From positions 1 to 64,000 of the forward strand of contig NZ_JBLJBV010000036.1 of assembly GCF_047638075.1 (NCBI RefSeq): a stretch of 64,000 nt of DNA. Direction: 5' to 3'. The number at the start of each line of letters is the position of its first letter. Position 1 is the first letter of the stretch. The stretch is from UBA6197 sp047638075 (GTDB lineage Bacteria; Pseudomonadota; Alphaproteobacteria; Rhodobacterales; Rhodobacteraceae). Made by a program: the position numbers and the translations under genes. Below, in pieces: positions 17,062 through 25,526 of this stretch. Under the pieces are notes generated by a model. It searched no databases. It saw only the letters and a list, made by a program, of their open reading frames with translations, and was not told the DNA's origin.

Positions 17062-18612
17062 ATGAACAAACAATCACAGGCCGAGGTTATCGCCTTCCTG
17101 TCGGAAAAGATGAACTTACCGGGGCACGAACCCGTTGACGTTATTCACACCCATGGCGCGGTCATATTTTTAAGCGGCACCAATGCGTACAAGATCAAGC
17201 GTGACGTGCGGTATGATTATCTGGATTTTTCGACATTGCAAAAACGCCACGACGTGCTGTTGCGAGAGTTGGAGCTGAACGCGCCCGCTGCCCCCCTTAT
17301 CTATCGTGACGTGATTGCCGTGACGCGTGACGATTCGGGCCAACTACAGCTTTCCGGCGCCGGCAAAGTGGTGGAATGGGTGCTTTGGATGCGCCGCTTT
17401 GATGCCGCCGACGAGTTGGAGAATGTGGCCGCGCGGGGCGCGATTGATGATCCAATGGCCGCATCGCTGGGCAAGATCATCGCACAGTATCACAGCACGG
17501 CGATGCCCCGCACAAAGATTTCCGGGTCAGATCTGATCAGCGCCATTCTGGACGAATTGAGCACCGCCTTTGCGACCATGACAGAGGATCTGGGGTCTGA
17601 TCAGGTTGCGAAGTATCGACTGGCCGCTGATCACGCATTTCGCACTATCCGCGCCACCCTGGATACCCGCGGCAAGAATGGCCATGTGCGGCGCTGTCAC
17701 GGCGATCTTCATTTGCGCAACATCGTGCTGATTGACGGGGTGCCAACCCTGTTTGATGCGCTGGAATTTGATGAAACGCTGGGTACCTGCGATGTGCTTT
17801 ATGATCTGGCATTCTTGTTGATGGATCTGCACCGCAAGGGGCTGGAAAGGGCCTCCAACATCGTGCTGAACAGCTATCTGTCAAAGACTGCGGGCAAGGA
17901 TCATCTTGCAGATCTGGCCGTCTTGCCATTGTTCCAAAGCGTTCGTGCCGCAATTCGGGCAATGGTCGCGGTGCAAACGGCACATTTCACCCCTGACAAC
18001 GCCGCGCTTTTACGCGAAGCGCGCAGCCATCTGAAAAGCGCGCTGGCCTATCTTGCCCCTGCCCCCCCACAATTGGTCGCGGTTGGTGGGCTTTCCGGCA
18101 CGGGCAAGACGGTGCTGGCCGCGGCGTTGGCCCCATTGATCGGTGCGGCACCGGGGGCGGTGCATCTGCGCAGCGACCTTGAACGCAAGGCCCTGTTTGG
18201 CAAGGCGCCCCTTACCCGCTTGCCACAATCGGCCTACGAAGCCGGGACAAACAGGCGTGTTTACGACATCATGCGCAGCAAGGCACATGACATTCTTTCC
18301 GGCGGGCATAGCGTGATCCTGGACGCCACCTGGCTGAATGAGGATGAACGCGCAACCCTGCCCGCACTGGCCAAACAGGTTGGCGCCCAATTTATCGGCC
18401 TATGGCTGACGGCAGACACTGAACTGCTGCAAAGGCGGGTCAAGGCCCGCCGCAAAGATGCCTCTGATGCCGATGCAGCCGTCGTCTTGCAACAAAGCAC
18501 AGAGGTGGCCCTTCCGGCCGCATGGCAGCAGATCGACGCCTCTGGCGGGGTTGGCGATACCTGTCATAAGGCGCAGCGTATCTTGGCCCGGATTTCACGA
18601 CCCAAGGCTTGA
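17062..18612 (+). CDS. Aminoglycoside phosphotransferase-like kinase fused to a P-loop kinase domain
   Basis: The 516-residue protein has two modules. The N-terminal part (about 1-330) is an APH/choline-kinase-like fold with the catalytic loop HGDLHLRNIV near residue 213 and metal-binding FDALEFDETLG near 231. The C-terminal part (about 335-510) is a gluconokinase-like P-loop NTPase with Walker A GGLSGTGKTVLAAAL and a downstream VILDATWLNEDER segment. Such fusions are widespread in proteobacteria, usually annotated as AAA family ATPase or aminoglycoside phosphotransferase, without a known substrate. The gene stands alone. The SD is weak and the start is the first ATG of the conserved reading frame. 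Confidence 0.8.
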   Translation: MNKQSQAEVIAFLSEKMNLPGHEPVDVIHTHGAVIFLSGTNAYKIKRDVRYDYLDFSTLQKRHDVLLRELELNAPAAPLIYRDVIAVTRDDSGQLQLSGAGKVVEWVLWMRRFDAADELENVAARGAIDDPMAASLGKIIAQYHSTAMPRTKISGSDLISAILDELSTAFATMTEDLGSDQVAKYRLAADHAFRTIRATLDTRGKNGHVRRCHGDLHLRNIVLIDGVPTLFDALEFDETLGTCDVLYDLAFLLMDLHRKGLERASNIVLNSYLSKTAGKDHLADLAVLPLFQSVRAAIRAMVAVQTAHFTPDNAALLREARSHLKSALAYLAPAPPQLVAVGGLSGTGKTVLAAALAPLIGAAPGAVHLRSDLERKALFGKAPLTRLPQSAYEAGTNRRVYDIMRSKAHDILSGGHSVILDATWLNEDERATLPALAKQVGAQFIGLWLTADTELLQRRVKARRKDASDADAAVVLQQSTEVALPAAWQQIDASGGVGDTCHKAQRILARISRPKA

Positions 18613-18676
18613 ACACGCATCCCATCGCCAACCGCAGGTCGAAACCATCCGCGCGGGGGGCGGTCTTTGGCACCGA

Positions 18677-20557
18677 TCATCTTTGAAAGACATAGGTGCC
18701 CGGCGCATCGGTCAGAGGGCTGGTTTGGCCTGTTACGGTGCCCATGGGTGGCGGATTTCGTGATCCCCCGCCATGATGACGCAGCCAGATCGCCAGCTCT
18801 GGCCACCAAGAGCCCGCCATGACGGGCGTCTTTACGCGCCAATCTTCGGGCATCTCATGCCGGGCCTTATCTGGCGCCGCTGCAATTTGATAAAGCGCCC
18901 CATCTTTTTCGGGATCGCTTACAATCCCGTCGATATGCCCGCCGGATGTCAGCACAAAGGTAAGATCGGCATTTGTCAGCAGATGCAACTTGTAGACGGA
19001 TTGCCATGGCGCCACATAGTCATCAAAGGCCAGAACGCAGAACATCGGAACAGAGATGTCACTGATTTTGACCGCCGTGCCCCCCACCTCATAACGGCCC
19101 TGCGCCAATTCGTTATCAAGAACGATGTGGCGCAGATATTCACTTTGCATCCGGTACGGCAAGCGGGTCGCATCGGCGCTCCACGCGGCAAGGTCAGTCA
19201 TCGAATGGCGTCTGCCCATCAGATAATCGCTGACATACTGGGGCCAAATGGAATCTCGCGATTGTAAGATCTTGAACGCGTCAACCATCTGCTTGGTGTC
19301 CAGATACCCCTGACCCGACATCAGATGCTCAAGAAAAGTGACGTTGTGTTCATTGATCAAAAGCTGAGATTCACCCGGATCCTCAAAATCCGTCTGAGTA
19401 GCAAAAAGCGTCATTGTCTTTAGGCGCTGATCCTTGTCGCGCGCCATCTGCGCCGCCTTGGCAGACAAAAGCGTACCGCCAAGACAGTAACCAACGGCAT
19501 GAACCTGCGTGTCGGGCATGATCGCGCCAATGGCGTCCAGCGCCTGACCAACTGCATCAAGGTAATCGCTCAACCCCAGATCACGATCCGCCGTATCAGG
19601 GTTGCGCCAAGAGATCATGAAAACCGTAAAACCGTTCCTGACCAAAAAACGCACCAGCGAATTTTCAGGGGACAGGTCGAGAATATAATATTTCATGATC
19701 CATGCCGGCACGATCATGATCGGCTCGGCGGCGACGCTATCGGTTTGCGGGGCGTATTGGATCAGTTCCAGAAGATGCGTGCGAAAGACCACCTTGCCCG
19801 GCGTCACGGCCACATCGCGGCCCGGCATGTAATTCTCGGCCCCGATCGGGGGTTCGCCCGAAATCTCGCGTTGCCAATCCTCAAGCAGGTATTGCGCGCC
19901 ACGGATCAGGTTGCCCCCCCCTTCCCGCATCGTTTGGGCAATCACCTCGGGATTGGTCCAAAGCCCGTTCGACGGTGACACCATGTCAAGCATCTGCCGC
20001 GCCACCAAGGATACAATCCTGTCATCGCGGCGTGGCATCCCGTCTGGATTATTGGTGGCCTCATGCCACCACCGCTGCGTCAGCCGAAAATTTCGTTGGA
20101 TCAGATCAAAGGGCCAGTGTTGCCATTCGGGGGCATCGAACCGGTCATCATGCTTTGGCGGCAAAATCGCCCGATCTGGCGGCGCCTGCGGATGCGGCTG
20201 ACCCAACGCCACCGCGTGACGCGCCATTTTTTCCAAAAGCCACCTTTGCTTTTCCGGTGAACTGGCCAAACGCATCCACCAATTCAGAAAGCTGGACGAA
20301 AGCCCATCAGCCGCCGCCCCCATCGTGACCCGCGCAAGATACGCCCTGATCGCGTGCCCCAGTCTTTCCGCATCGGGGTAATCCGGCATGCCCCAACTCG
20401 GGCGCGGATCCGTATCCGGCGAAACAGGATCGGGCGGCGAATCAGAGCCGTGTTTTTCAACGAAAGGGGTGGCGGTTTTTTCCATCGTCTTTTGCAGGCG
20501 CTGGATCGGCACGACCCTATCGGGTGGTGCTTGCTTTTTCTTTCCAGCCGAGGACAT
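18677..20557 (-). CDS. phaC: Poly(3-hydroxyalkanoate) synthase (PhaC-like)
   Basis: PhaC polymerises 3-hydroxyacyl-CoA into storage polyester granules. The 626-residue protein carries the alpha/beta-hydrolase core with lipase-like box GYCLGG (catalytic Cys), the Asp-containing FDDYVAPWQSVY, and the His-containing SGGHIDGIV near the C terminus. The PhaC N domain includes NYMPGRDVAVTPGKVVFR. It is longer than most class I enzymes because of a charged, Pro-rich N-terminal extension. I chose the ATG at 20557, about 6 nt after GGAAA, over a TTG at 20569. No phasin, depolymerase or phaA/B gene is adjacent. Confidence 0.88.
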   Translation of the reverse strand: MSSAGKKKQAPPDRVVPIQRLQKTMEKTATPFVEKHGSDSPPDPVSPDTDPRPSWGMPDYPDAERLGHAIRAYLARVTMGAAADGLSSSFLNWWMRLASSPEKQRWLLEKMARHAVALGQPHPQAPPDRAILPPKHDDRFDAPEWQHWPFDLIQRNFRLTQRWWHEATNNPDGMPRRDDRIVSLVARQMLDMVSPSNGLWTNPEVIAQTMREGGGNLIRGAQYLLEDWQREISGEPPIGAENYMPGRDVAVTPGKVVFRTHLLELIQYAPQTDSVAAEPIMIVPAWIMKYYILDLSPENSLVRFLVRNGFTVFMISWRNPDTADRDLGLSDYLDAVGQALDAIGAIMPDTQVHAVGYCLGGTLLSAKAAQMARDKDQRLKTMTLFATQTDFEDPGESQLLINEHNVTFLEHLMSGQGYLDTKQMVDAFKILQSRDSIWPQYVSDYLMGRRHSMTDLAAWSADATRLPYRMQSEYLRHIVLDNELAQGRYEVGGTAVKISDISVPMFCVLAFDDYVAPWQSVYKLHLLTNADLTFVLTSGGHIDGIVSDPEKDGALYQIAAAPDKARHEMPEDWRVKTPVMAGSWWPELAIWLRHHGGGSRNPPPMGTVTGQTSPLTDAPGTYVFQR

Positions 20558-20996
20558 CGGTTTTTCCAATCATCTTTCAGTTGCTTGCGTTTGGCCAGCC
20601 AAGGACGGATCATGGATTTTCGGCCTGGATAAGACATCCTCACCACGATGCAGCCTGAGAATTTCGGTCGTTTTCCGTGTCTTTTCCCGGCACCGATACG
20701 CTTTGTTAATAAGATACCGCCAATTTCAATCTAACGGGGCATTATAATCTTAAAGAGGGATGGCGGATCGACGCACCAGCAATAAACCGCCCCAATTCCT
20801 GCCCCTTCGCAGCCATGATGCAATCTGCGGATTTTCAGATCGGCTGAACAGGTCGGCTCTTGCGGGTCCTGGCCACCCAAGGGGTAAGATGATCAGGCTT
20901 TTCGGCGGGTCAGTCGTTTGCGCCCGCTCTGGTTCTGCGTCATGCTGCGGTTACGGATCCAAAACGCCACCCTACCGCAGTTACAGGCCCCTCCAG
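20558..20996. other. Divergent intergenic region between phaC and aat
   Basis: This 439-nt stretch has no convincing gene. A perfect TATAAT (20743-20748, plus strand) lies in an AT-rich segment 250 nt before aat and could be the -10 of its promoter, giving a long leader. The aat frame stays open back to 20760, but the residues before 20997 look unlike any Aat N terminus. The leader could contain regulatory structure that I cannot resolve. Confidence 0.45.
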
Positions 20997-21638
20997 ATGA
21001 CCTCCTCCACGTTGTCGCCACAAATGTTGCTCGCTGGCTATTCGCAGGGCGTTTTTCCCATGGCCATGTCGTGTGACGACGATCAGCTTTATTGGTTCGA
21101 CCCAAAATTACGCGGCATTATCCCGTTGGAGGGCTTTCACATCTCGCGCTCCCTCGCCCGAAAAATTCGACGCGCAGCCTTTACGATCCGGACCGATACG
21201 GCATTCGACGCCGTTGTACGCGCCTGCGCGGAGCGGGAAGAAACCTGGATCAACACCCCATTGAAGGCGCTTTACGCCACTCTACACGCGGCCGGTTTTG
21301 CCCATTCGCTGGAGGTTTGGGAAAATGGCACGCTGGTTGGCGGGGTCTTTGGCATCGCAGTGGGGGGGGCCTTTTTTGGCGAGAGCATGTTTTCACGCCG
21401 CGTCGATGCATCAAAGATCGCGCTGGCCTATCTGGTGGATCGGTTGCAACAGGCCGGGTTTATCCTGTTTGACACACAATACCTTACCCCTCATCTGGCC
21501 AGTCTGGGCGGGGTTGAGGTCACACGGGCCGAGTATCATAAGCGCCTGGTTACAGCCTTGAGGCAGGATGCGGATTTCACCCGACCTGCCCTGCCGGCCC
21601 CTCATTCGCTTTTGCAGCGGATGACCCAAACATCGTAG
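20997..21638 (+). CDS. aat: Leucyl/phenylalanyl-tRNA--protein transferase
   Basis: Aat adds Leu or Phe to proteins bearing N-terminal Lys/Arg, creating N-degrons for ClpS/ClpAP. The 213-residue protein begins with the family's LLAGYSQGVFPMA, continues with YWFDPKLRGIIPL, HSLEVWENGTLVGGVFGIAVGGAFFGESMF (two blocks) and FDTQYLTPHLASLGG. I chose the ATG at 20997 because conserved sequence starts about ten residues later. The SD is poor. Its last 37 nt overlap the end of the convergent DUF2155 gene. Confidence 0.93.
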   Translation: MTSSTLSPQMLLAGYSQGVFPMAMSCDDDQLYWFDPKLRGIIPLEGFHISRSLARKIRRAAFTIRTDTAFDAVVRACAEREETWINTPLKALYATLHAAGFAHSLEVWENGTLVGGVFGIAVGGAFFGESMFSRRVDASKIALAYLVDRLQQAGFILFDTQYLTPHLASLGGVEVTRAEYHKRLVTALRQDADFTRPALPAPHSLLQRMTQTS

Positions 21639-21958
21639 CGTTGATGATCAAGCGCAGAAAGCGCAGGGCTATCCGCGATCATCCAACCGGAAAAAATCTC
21701 GGCGTTCTGCGCACTATCAAAGATGGTCAGTCGCGCAAAGGCATTGGACGAAGGATCCTCTGCGGGGAATCGACATTCGTTCAGCGTGACCTGCAATTGA
21801 CCAAACGCGAGGGTCTGGCCGACGGACAATTCCAGATCGACCGCGGTTCCCGCAATCTTGTCCAATCCGCGCAGTAACGCACCCCCTGCTTCTGCCATGC
21901 CTTGCGCCTCGGCGGTTCCCGCCAATGCGAGCACCATCAACGCCGCACGGAGTATCAT
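21602..21958 (-). CDS. DUF2155 domain-containing secreted protein
   Basis: The 118-residue precursor has a short signal peptide (MILRAALMVLALAGTAEAQG) and a DUF2155 domain with two conserved cysteines (NECRF and VIRCKS), plus ARLTIFDSAQNAEIFSGWM and SALDHQRYDVWVI. It is probably periplasmic, with unknown function. Its ATG overlaps the stop of the MlaD-like gene by 4 nt (ATGA). Its 3' end overlaps convergent aat by 37 nt. The linkage to aat, an MlaD-like gene and NDUFA12 is recurrent in Rhodobacterales. Confidence 0.85.
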   Translation of the reverse strand: MILRAALMVLALAGTAEAQGMAEAGGALLRGLDKIAGTAVDLELSVGQTLAFGQLQVTLNECRFPAEDPSSNAFARLTIFDSAQNAEIFSGWMIADSPALSALDHQRYDVWVIRCKSE

Positions 21959-22425
21959 TTCGGTGCCTCTGCGGCAGGTGCGGCTGCGGGGCCATCGACA
22001 AATTTCATCATCAGGGAAATCACACTGACTGCACCTTGCGTATCCTCAATCTCATCCCCGGCAGCAAGGTTTTCAAAACTTCCCCCCGGTTGCAGTTCAA
22101 TGAATGCGCCCCCCAACAGCCCCTCTGACGACACGAGAATGGCCGAGTCTTGCGGCAAAACAACGTTCTTTTTGATGGATACCGTCGCATCGGCAAAAAA
22201 TGTCTGGGGGTTAAGCGAAAGCGACGTGACGGTTCCAACCTTGACCCCGGCAAGCCTGACATCGGTGCCAATCGTGACCCCCTCAACGGATCGAAAAGAG
22301 GCACGCAATTCATAGCTGTCAGCCTCGCGGCCAAGCCCAACGCCCTGACCCACCCACACCAGAAAACCCAGCGCGACCGCCAGAACGGCGGCCCCTGCCA
22401 GCACTTCTGTTGGGCTTTCACTCAT
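21955..22425 (-). CDS. MlaD-family (MCE domain) lipid transport protein
   Basis: The 156-residue protein has an N-terminal membrane anchor (VLAGAAVLAVALGFLVWVG) and a single MCE domain: SYELRASFRSVEGVTIGTDV, RLAGVKVGTVTSLSL, and GLLGGAFIELQPGG. MlaD-like proteins form the periplasmic hexamer of ABC systems that move phospholipids between membranes. The MlaE/MlaF partners are not next to it. The ATG at 22425 lies 4 nt after the NDUFA12 stop, so the two are cotranscribed. A longer frame upstream would run through the NDUFA12 gene. Confidence 0.87.
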   Translation of the reverse strand: MSESPTEVLAGAAVLAVALGFLVWVGQGVGLGREADSYELRASFRSVEGVTIGTDVRLAGVKVGTVTSLSLNPQTFFADATVSIKKNVVLPQDSAILVSSEGLLGGAFIELQPGGSFENLAAGDEIEDTQGAVSVISLMMKFVDGPAAAPAAEAPK

Positions 22426-22429
22426 CGAC

Positions 22430-22804
22430 TTATTCCGGCTGCCAAGCCTCGTAATCGCTCCGCGCCACGGGGGCCGCCTTGCGCAACGTGCCGGTCGGCA
22501 AATAGGCACCAGACGTGCCGGTCAGATTTTCCTTGTGCGGCAATTCCCATGGCTTGCGGACAAGCGGCATCTTGGTCGGTGGCTCATCCCAGGTGAAATG
22601 GATCCAGCCATGCCAGTCAGGCGAAATTCTGCTGGCCTGGCATTCGCCATTGTAAATCACCCAACGGCGTTTGGCATCGCGCGTCTGATAATAGATGTTA
22701 CCCTGCTCGTCCTCACCCACTTTCACGCCCTTGCGCGCGGTGAAGATCTGGGTGCCAAGGGTCTGGCTGTTCCACCAAGTCAAAAGGCGAAGCAGGAATT
22801 TCAT
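22430..22804 (-). CDS. NADH:ubiquinone oxidoreductase accessory subunit NDUFA12 family
   Basis: The 124-residue protein matches the mitochondrial complex I accessory subunit NDUFA12 (17.2 kDa), which alphaproteobacteria retain outside the nuo operon. It starts LLTWWNSQTLGTQIFTARKG, continues with DEQGNIYYQ and RRWVIYNGECQASRISPDWHG, then WIHFTWDEPP, and ends with HKENLTGTSGAYLPTGTL. It probably helps stabilise complex I at the membrane. It heads the NDUFA12-MlaD-like-DUF2155 unit. Confidence 0.9.
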   Translation of the reverse strand: MKFLLRLLTWWNSQTLGTQIFTARKGVKVGEDEQGNIYYQTRDAKRRWVIYNGECQASRISPDWHGWIHFTWDEPPTKMPLVRKPWELPHKENLTGTSGAYLPTGTLRKAAPVARSDYEAWQPE

Positions 22805-22879
22805 CTTATATCCTCCGCAGGGTATCGTTGGCCCCTTATAGCGCAGGCGCAGGCAAGGTCCAGCACCTTACCGGGTCAT

Positions 22880-22903
22880 AAAAGGCGGGTGCGACCCCGC
22901 CTT
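22880..22903 (-). terminator. Rho-independent terminator after clpX
   Basis: On the minus strand AAGGCGGG (22903-22896) and CCCGCCTT (22889-22882) form an 8-bp stem followed by TTATG, immediately after the clpX stop codon at 22907. Confidence 0.85.
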
Positions 22904-22906
22904 CCT

Positions 22907-24172
22907 TTATCCGGCAGATTTGGGCTCTTTCTTTGCGTCTGAGTGTATCAGCAACGGCTTTGTTTCGGGCGAGTCCACGGCTTCTTCGTTCACCACGACC
23001 TCTTGCACCGACTCAAGGCCAGGAAGCTCGAACATGGTATCCAACAAGATATCCTCCATGATCGAGCGCAACCCACGCGCACCGGTCTTACGCTTGATCG
23101 CGCGCCGGGCGATCGCTGTCAGCGCATCCTCGGTGAACGTCAGCTTGACGCCCTCAATATCAAACAGTCGCTGATACTGCTTTACCAGCGCGTTCTTGGG
23201 TTCTGTCAGAATGGTCACCAACGCCGCTTCATCCAGATCGGTAAGTGTGGCGATCACGGGCAAGCGCCCTACGAATTCCGGAATCAATCCGAATTTCAAC
23301 AGGTCTTCCGGCTCCAGCTCCATGAACAGCTCACCCACGCCGCGCGATTCGGGGTCTTTGACGTCTGCACCAAACCCGATGGCAGACCCTTTACCGCGCT
23401 GCGCGATGATCCGATCCAGCCCCGCAAAGGCGCCGCCACAGATAAACAGGATGTTCGTTGTGTCCACCTGCAGGAATTCCTGCTGCGGGTGTTTACGGCC
23501 GCCCTGCGGTGGCACCGATGCCACAGTACCCTCCATGATCTTCAAAAGCGCCTGTTGCACGCCCTCGCCTGATACGTCGCGGGTGATCGACGGGTTGTCA
23601 GATTTGCGCGTGATCTTGTCGACCTCGTCGATATAAACGATGCCGCGCTGTGCCCTCTCGACGTTGTATTCCGAGGCCTGAAGCAGTTTAAGGATGATGT
23701 TTTCGACATCCTCCCCCACATAACCTGCCTCGGTCAGCGTGGTCGCATCCGCCATGGTGAACGGAACATCCAAAATCCGCGCCAGAGTTTGGGCCAGCAG
23801 CGTTTTACCGCAACCGGTTGGGCCAATCAGCAGAATGTTTGATTTCGCCAGCTCGATATCGGATTTCGAGCCATGATTGAGCCGCTTGTAGTGGTTATGC
23901 ACCGCCACCGACAGCACGCGTTTGGCGTGTATCTGGCCGATCACATAATCATCCAGCACCTTGCAGATATCGCGGGGCGTCGGCACGCCATCAGTCGTTT
24001 TCAGCCCGGAAGATTTGGTTTCTTCGCGGATGATGTCCATGCACAGTTCGACACATTCATCACAGATGAACACGGTCGGGCCTGCGATAAGCTTGCGCAC
24101 CTCGTGCTGGCTCTTGCCGCAGAACGAGCAATACAGCGTGTTCTTGCTATCGGAGCCGGAATTGTTCGCCAT
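22907..24172 (-). CDS. clpX: ClpX, ATP-dependent unfoldase subunit of ClpXP
   Basis: ClpX recognises substrates such as ssrA-tagged proteins, unfolds them and feeds ClpP. The 421-residue protein has the N-terminal zinc-binding domain (CSFCGKSQ...FICDECVELC), Walker A IGPTGCGKTLLAQTLA near residue 115, Walker B VYIDEVDKI, the pore loop within the AAA+ domain, and a C-terminal small domain with GARGLRSIMEDILLD. I chose the ATG at 24172 because GAGGGA lies 5 nt upstream. Clp genes clpP-clpX lie in the usual order, separated by 126 nt that may hold a second promoter. Confidence 0.97.
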   Translation of the reverse strand: MANNSGSDSKNTLYCSFCGKSQHEVRKLIAGPTVFICDECVELCMDIIREETKSSGLKTTDGVPTPRDICKVLDDYVIGQIHAKRVLSVAVHNHYKRLNHGSKSDIELAKSNILLIGPTGCGKTLLAQTLARILDVPFTMADATTLTEAGYVGEDVENIILKLLQASEYNVERAQRGIVYIDEVDKITRKSDNPSITRDVSGEGVQQALLKIMEGTVASVPPQGGRKHPQQEFLQVDTTNILFICGGAFAGLDRIIAQRGKGSAIGFGADVKDPESRGVGELFMELEPEDLLKFGLIPEFVGRLPVIATLTDLDEAALVTILTEPKNALVKQYQRLFDIEGVKLTFTEDALTAIARRAIKRKTGARGLRSIMEDILLDTMFELPGLESVQEVVVNEEAVDSPETKPLLIHSDAKKEPKSAG

Positions 24173-24298
24173 GGTTTCCCTCTGTGGCTTGCCCGGCGTT
24201 ACCACCGGGGCCTTGGTCGGACTGCTCTTTCCTAAAGATTAGGGCAGCCCCACTGTCATCACAATGTCAAAATGTTCACCCCGCCGCCTGGCGCGGAA

Positions 24299-24928
24299 TC
24301 ATTCTGACGATTCAACCTTGGTTCGGCTCTCCAAAATCTCGTCAATCAGGCCCCAATCCTTGGCCTGCTCAGCAGACATGAAATTGTCACGCTCCAGCGC
24401 GGCCTCAACCGTGGCTAGGTCTTGCCCCGTGTGTTTGACGTAGATTTCATTCAACCGGTTCTTCAGTTTTTGTGTCTCTTGCGCGTGAATCATGATGTCA
24501 GTTGCCTGCCCCTGATACCCCCCCGAGGGCTGGTGCACCATCACACGGCTGTTGGGCAAAGAAAACCGCATCCCTTTTTCGCCGGCTTGCAGCAGCAAGC
24601 TGCCCATTGACGCAGCCTGCCCGATGACCAGCGTCGAAACCTTCGGCCGGATGTACTGCATCGTGTCATAGATCGACAGACCCGAGGTCACGACACCGCC
24701 GGGGCTATTGATATACATGGCAATTTCTTTCGACGGGTTCTCCGCCTCCAAAAACAAAAGTTGCGCACAGATCAGTGTCGACATGCCATCATGCACCGGG
24801 CCGGACAGAAAAATGATCCGCTCTTTCAACAGGCGCGAATAAATATCATAGGCGCGTTCGCCACGGCTGGTCTGTTCAACGACCATCGGCACCAAGGTGT
24901 TCATGTAAAGATCAATCGGGTCTCTCAT
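24299..24928 (-). CDS. clpP: ClpP, serine protease subunit of Clp proteases
   Basis: The 209-residue protein forms the tetradecameric proteolytic chamber. The catalytic Ser lies in VIGQAASMGSLLL (about residue 100), the His in VMVHQPSGGYQG, and the Asp in the ALERDNFMSAEQA region. The N-terminal DLYMNTLVPMVVEQTSRGER is standard. I chose the ATG at 24928 with AGAGGCAGG upstream. The reading frame extends a further 28 codons upstream (to 25012) without conserved residues. It sits directly upstream of clpX on the same strand. Confidence 0.97.
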   Translation of the reverse strand: MRDPIDLYMNTLVPMVVEQTSRGERAYDIYSRLLKERIIFLSGPVHDGMSTLICAQLLFLEAENPSKEIAMYINSPGGVVTSGLSIYDTMQYIRPKVSTLVIGQAASMGSLLLQAGEKGMRFSLPNSRVMVHQPSGGYQGQATDIMIHAQETQKLKNRLNEIYVKHTGQDLATVEAALERDNFMSAEQAKDWGLIDEILESRTKVESSE

Positions 24929-25361
24929 CGCGCCTGCCTCTTTCACTGTCTCTTGGACTCCATAGCCCCAGAACGTTACCCGAGTCTTAGTGTCGCGCGC
25001 AGGGGGCTGCAAGGGCAGGAACGCGGGCGTGACTGCGCGCGCTTAAGGTTAATTCAACCAACACCGCATTCCAAAAGGCAGGCCCATGCGACGCCCGAAG
25101 GTGCCGGGAAACATTTTTGTGAGGCATGTTGGCTTTATGCCGCACCCCCCCAGCGGCCTGCCCGCTGACGGGCATCGGCAAGGGGTCATCCAGCCATCTG
25201 AACATCATAGCCAAAAACGGCGCGCCGATCTAAGCCCGACCTGATTCGCGAACCATCATGATCAATCCTGCATGGAATGTTGATCAGCGAGCAAACTTTC
25301 GCACCTTATAACATGCGCAAACGGCCAGGGTATGCGGCGCTGATCCAAGGTAAAACCGGGG
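24929..25361. other. Intergenic region between clpP and tRNA-Gly
   Basis: This 433-nt gap must contain the clpP promoter. It holds an inverted repeat, TGATCAA (25259-25265) with TTGATCA (25280-25286), separated by 14 nt, of unknown meaning. A 75-codon minus-strand frame (24987-25214) has no recognisable features and is not annotated. Confidence 0.5.
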
Positions 25362-25435
25362 TGGAGCGGGTGAAGGGAATCGAACCCTCGTCGTAAGATT
25401 GGAAATCTTCTGCTCTACCATTGAGCTACACCCGC
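25362..25435 (-). tRNA. tRNA-Gly (anticodon UCC)
   Basis: The 74-nt minus-strand sequence includes the encoded CCA end. Its acceptor stem pairs GCGGGTG with CACCCGC. The D arm is GCTC...GAGC, the anticodon loop reads TTTCCAA (anticodon TCC), and the T arm is GAGGG-TTCGATT-CCCTT. The variable loop is short. The 27-43 position of the anticodon stem is a G-A mismatch. Confidence 0.95.
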
Positions 25436-25444
25436 ACACCCGCC

Positions 25445-25473
25445 GTATAATCCGCCCGGCGGGCAAAAGGCAA
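25445..25473 (-). promoter_or_regulatory. Promoter of tRNA-Gly
   Basis: On the minus strand TTGCCT (25473-25468) and TTATAC (25450-25445) are separated by exactly 17 nt and end 9 nt before the tRNA 5' end. This fits a sigma-70-type promoter. Confidence 0.6.
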
Positions 25474-25526
25474 TATACCTTGCCCGCCCGCAACACGCAA
25501 ACACCGGGCCCCTGCCTATACGGTAA

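Noticed and set aside
20760..20996. N-terminal extension of aat starting at an ATG right after AAGAGGG
   Set aside because: The SD abuts the ATG with no spacer, and the extra 79 residues resemble nothing in Aat proteins, which begin near LLAGYSQGVFP.
24987..25214. 75-codon minus-strand frame upstream of clpP
   Set aside because: No ribosome-binding site, no family features, and unusual composition for a small protein.
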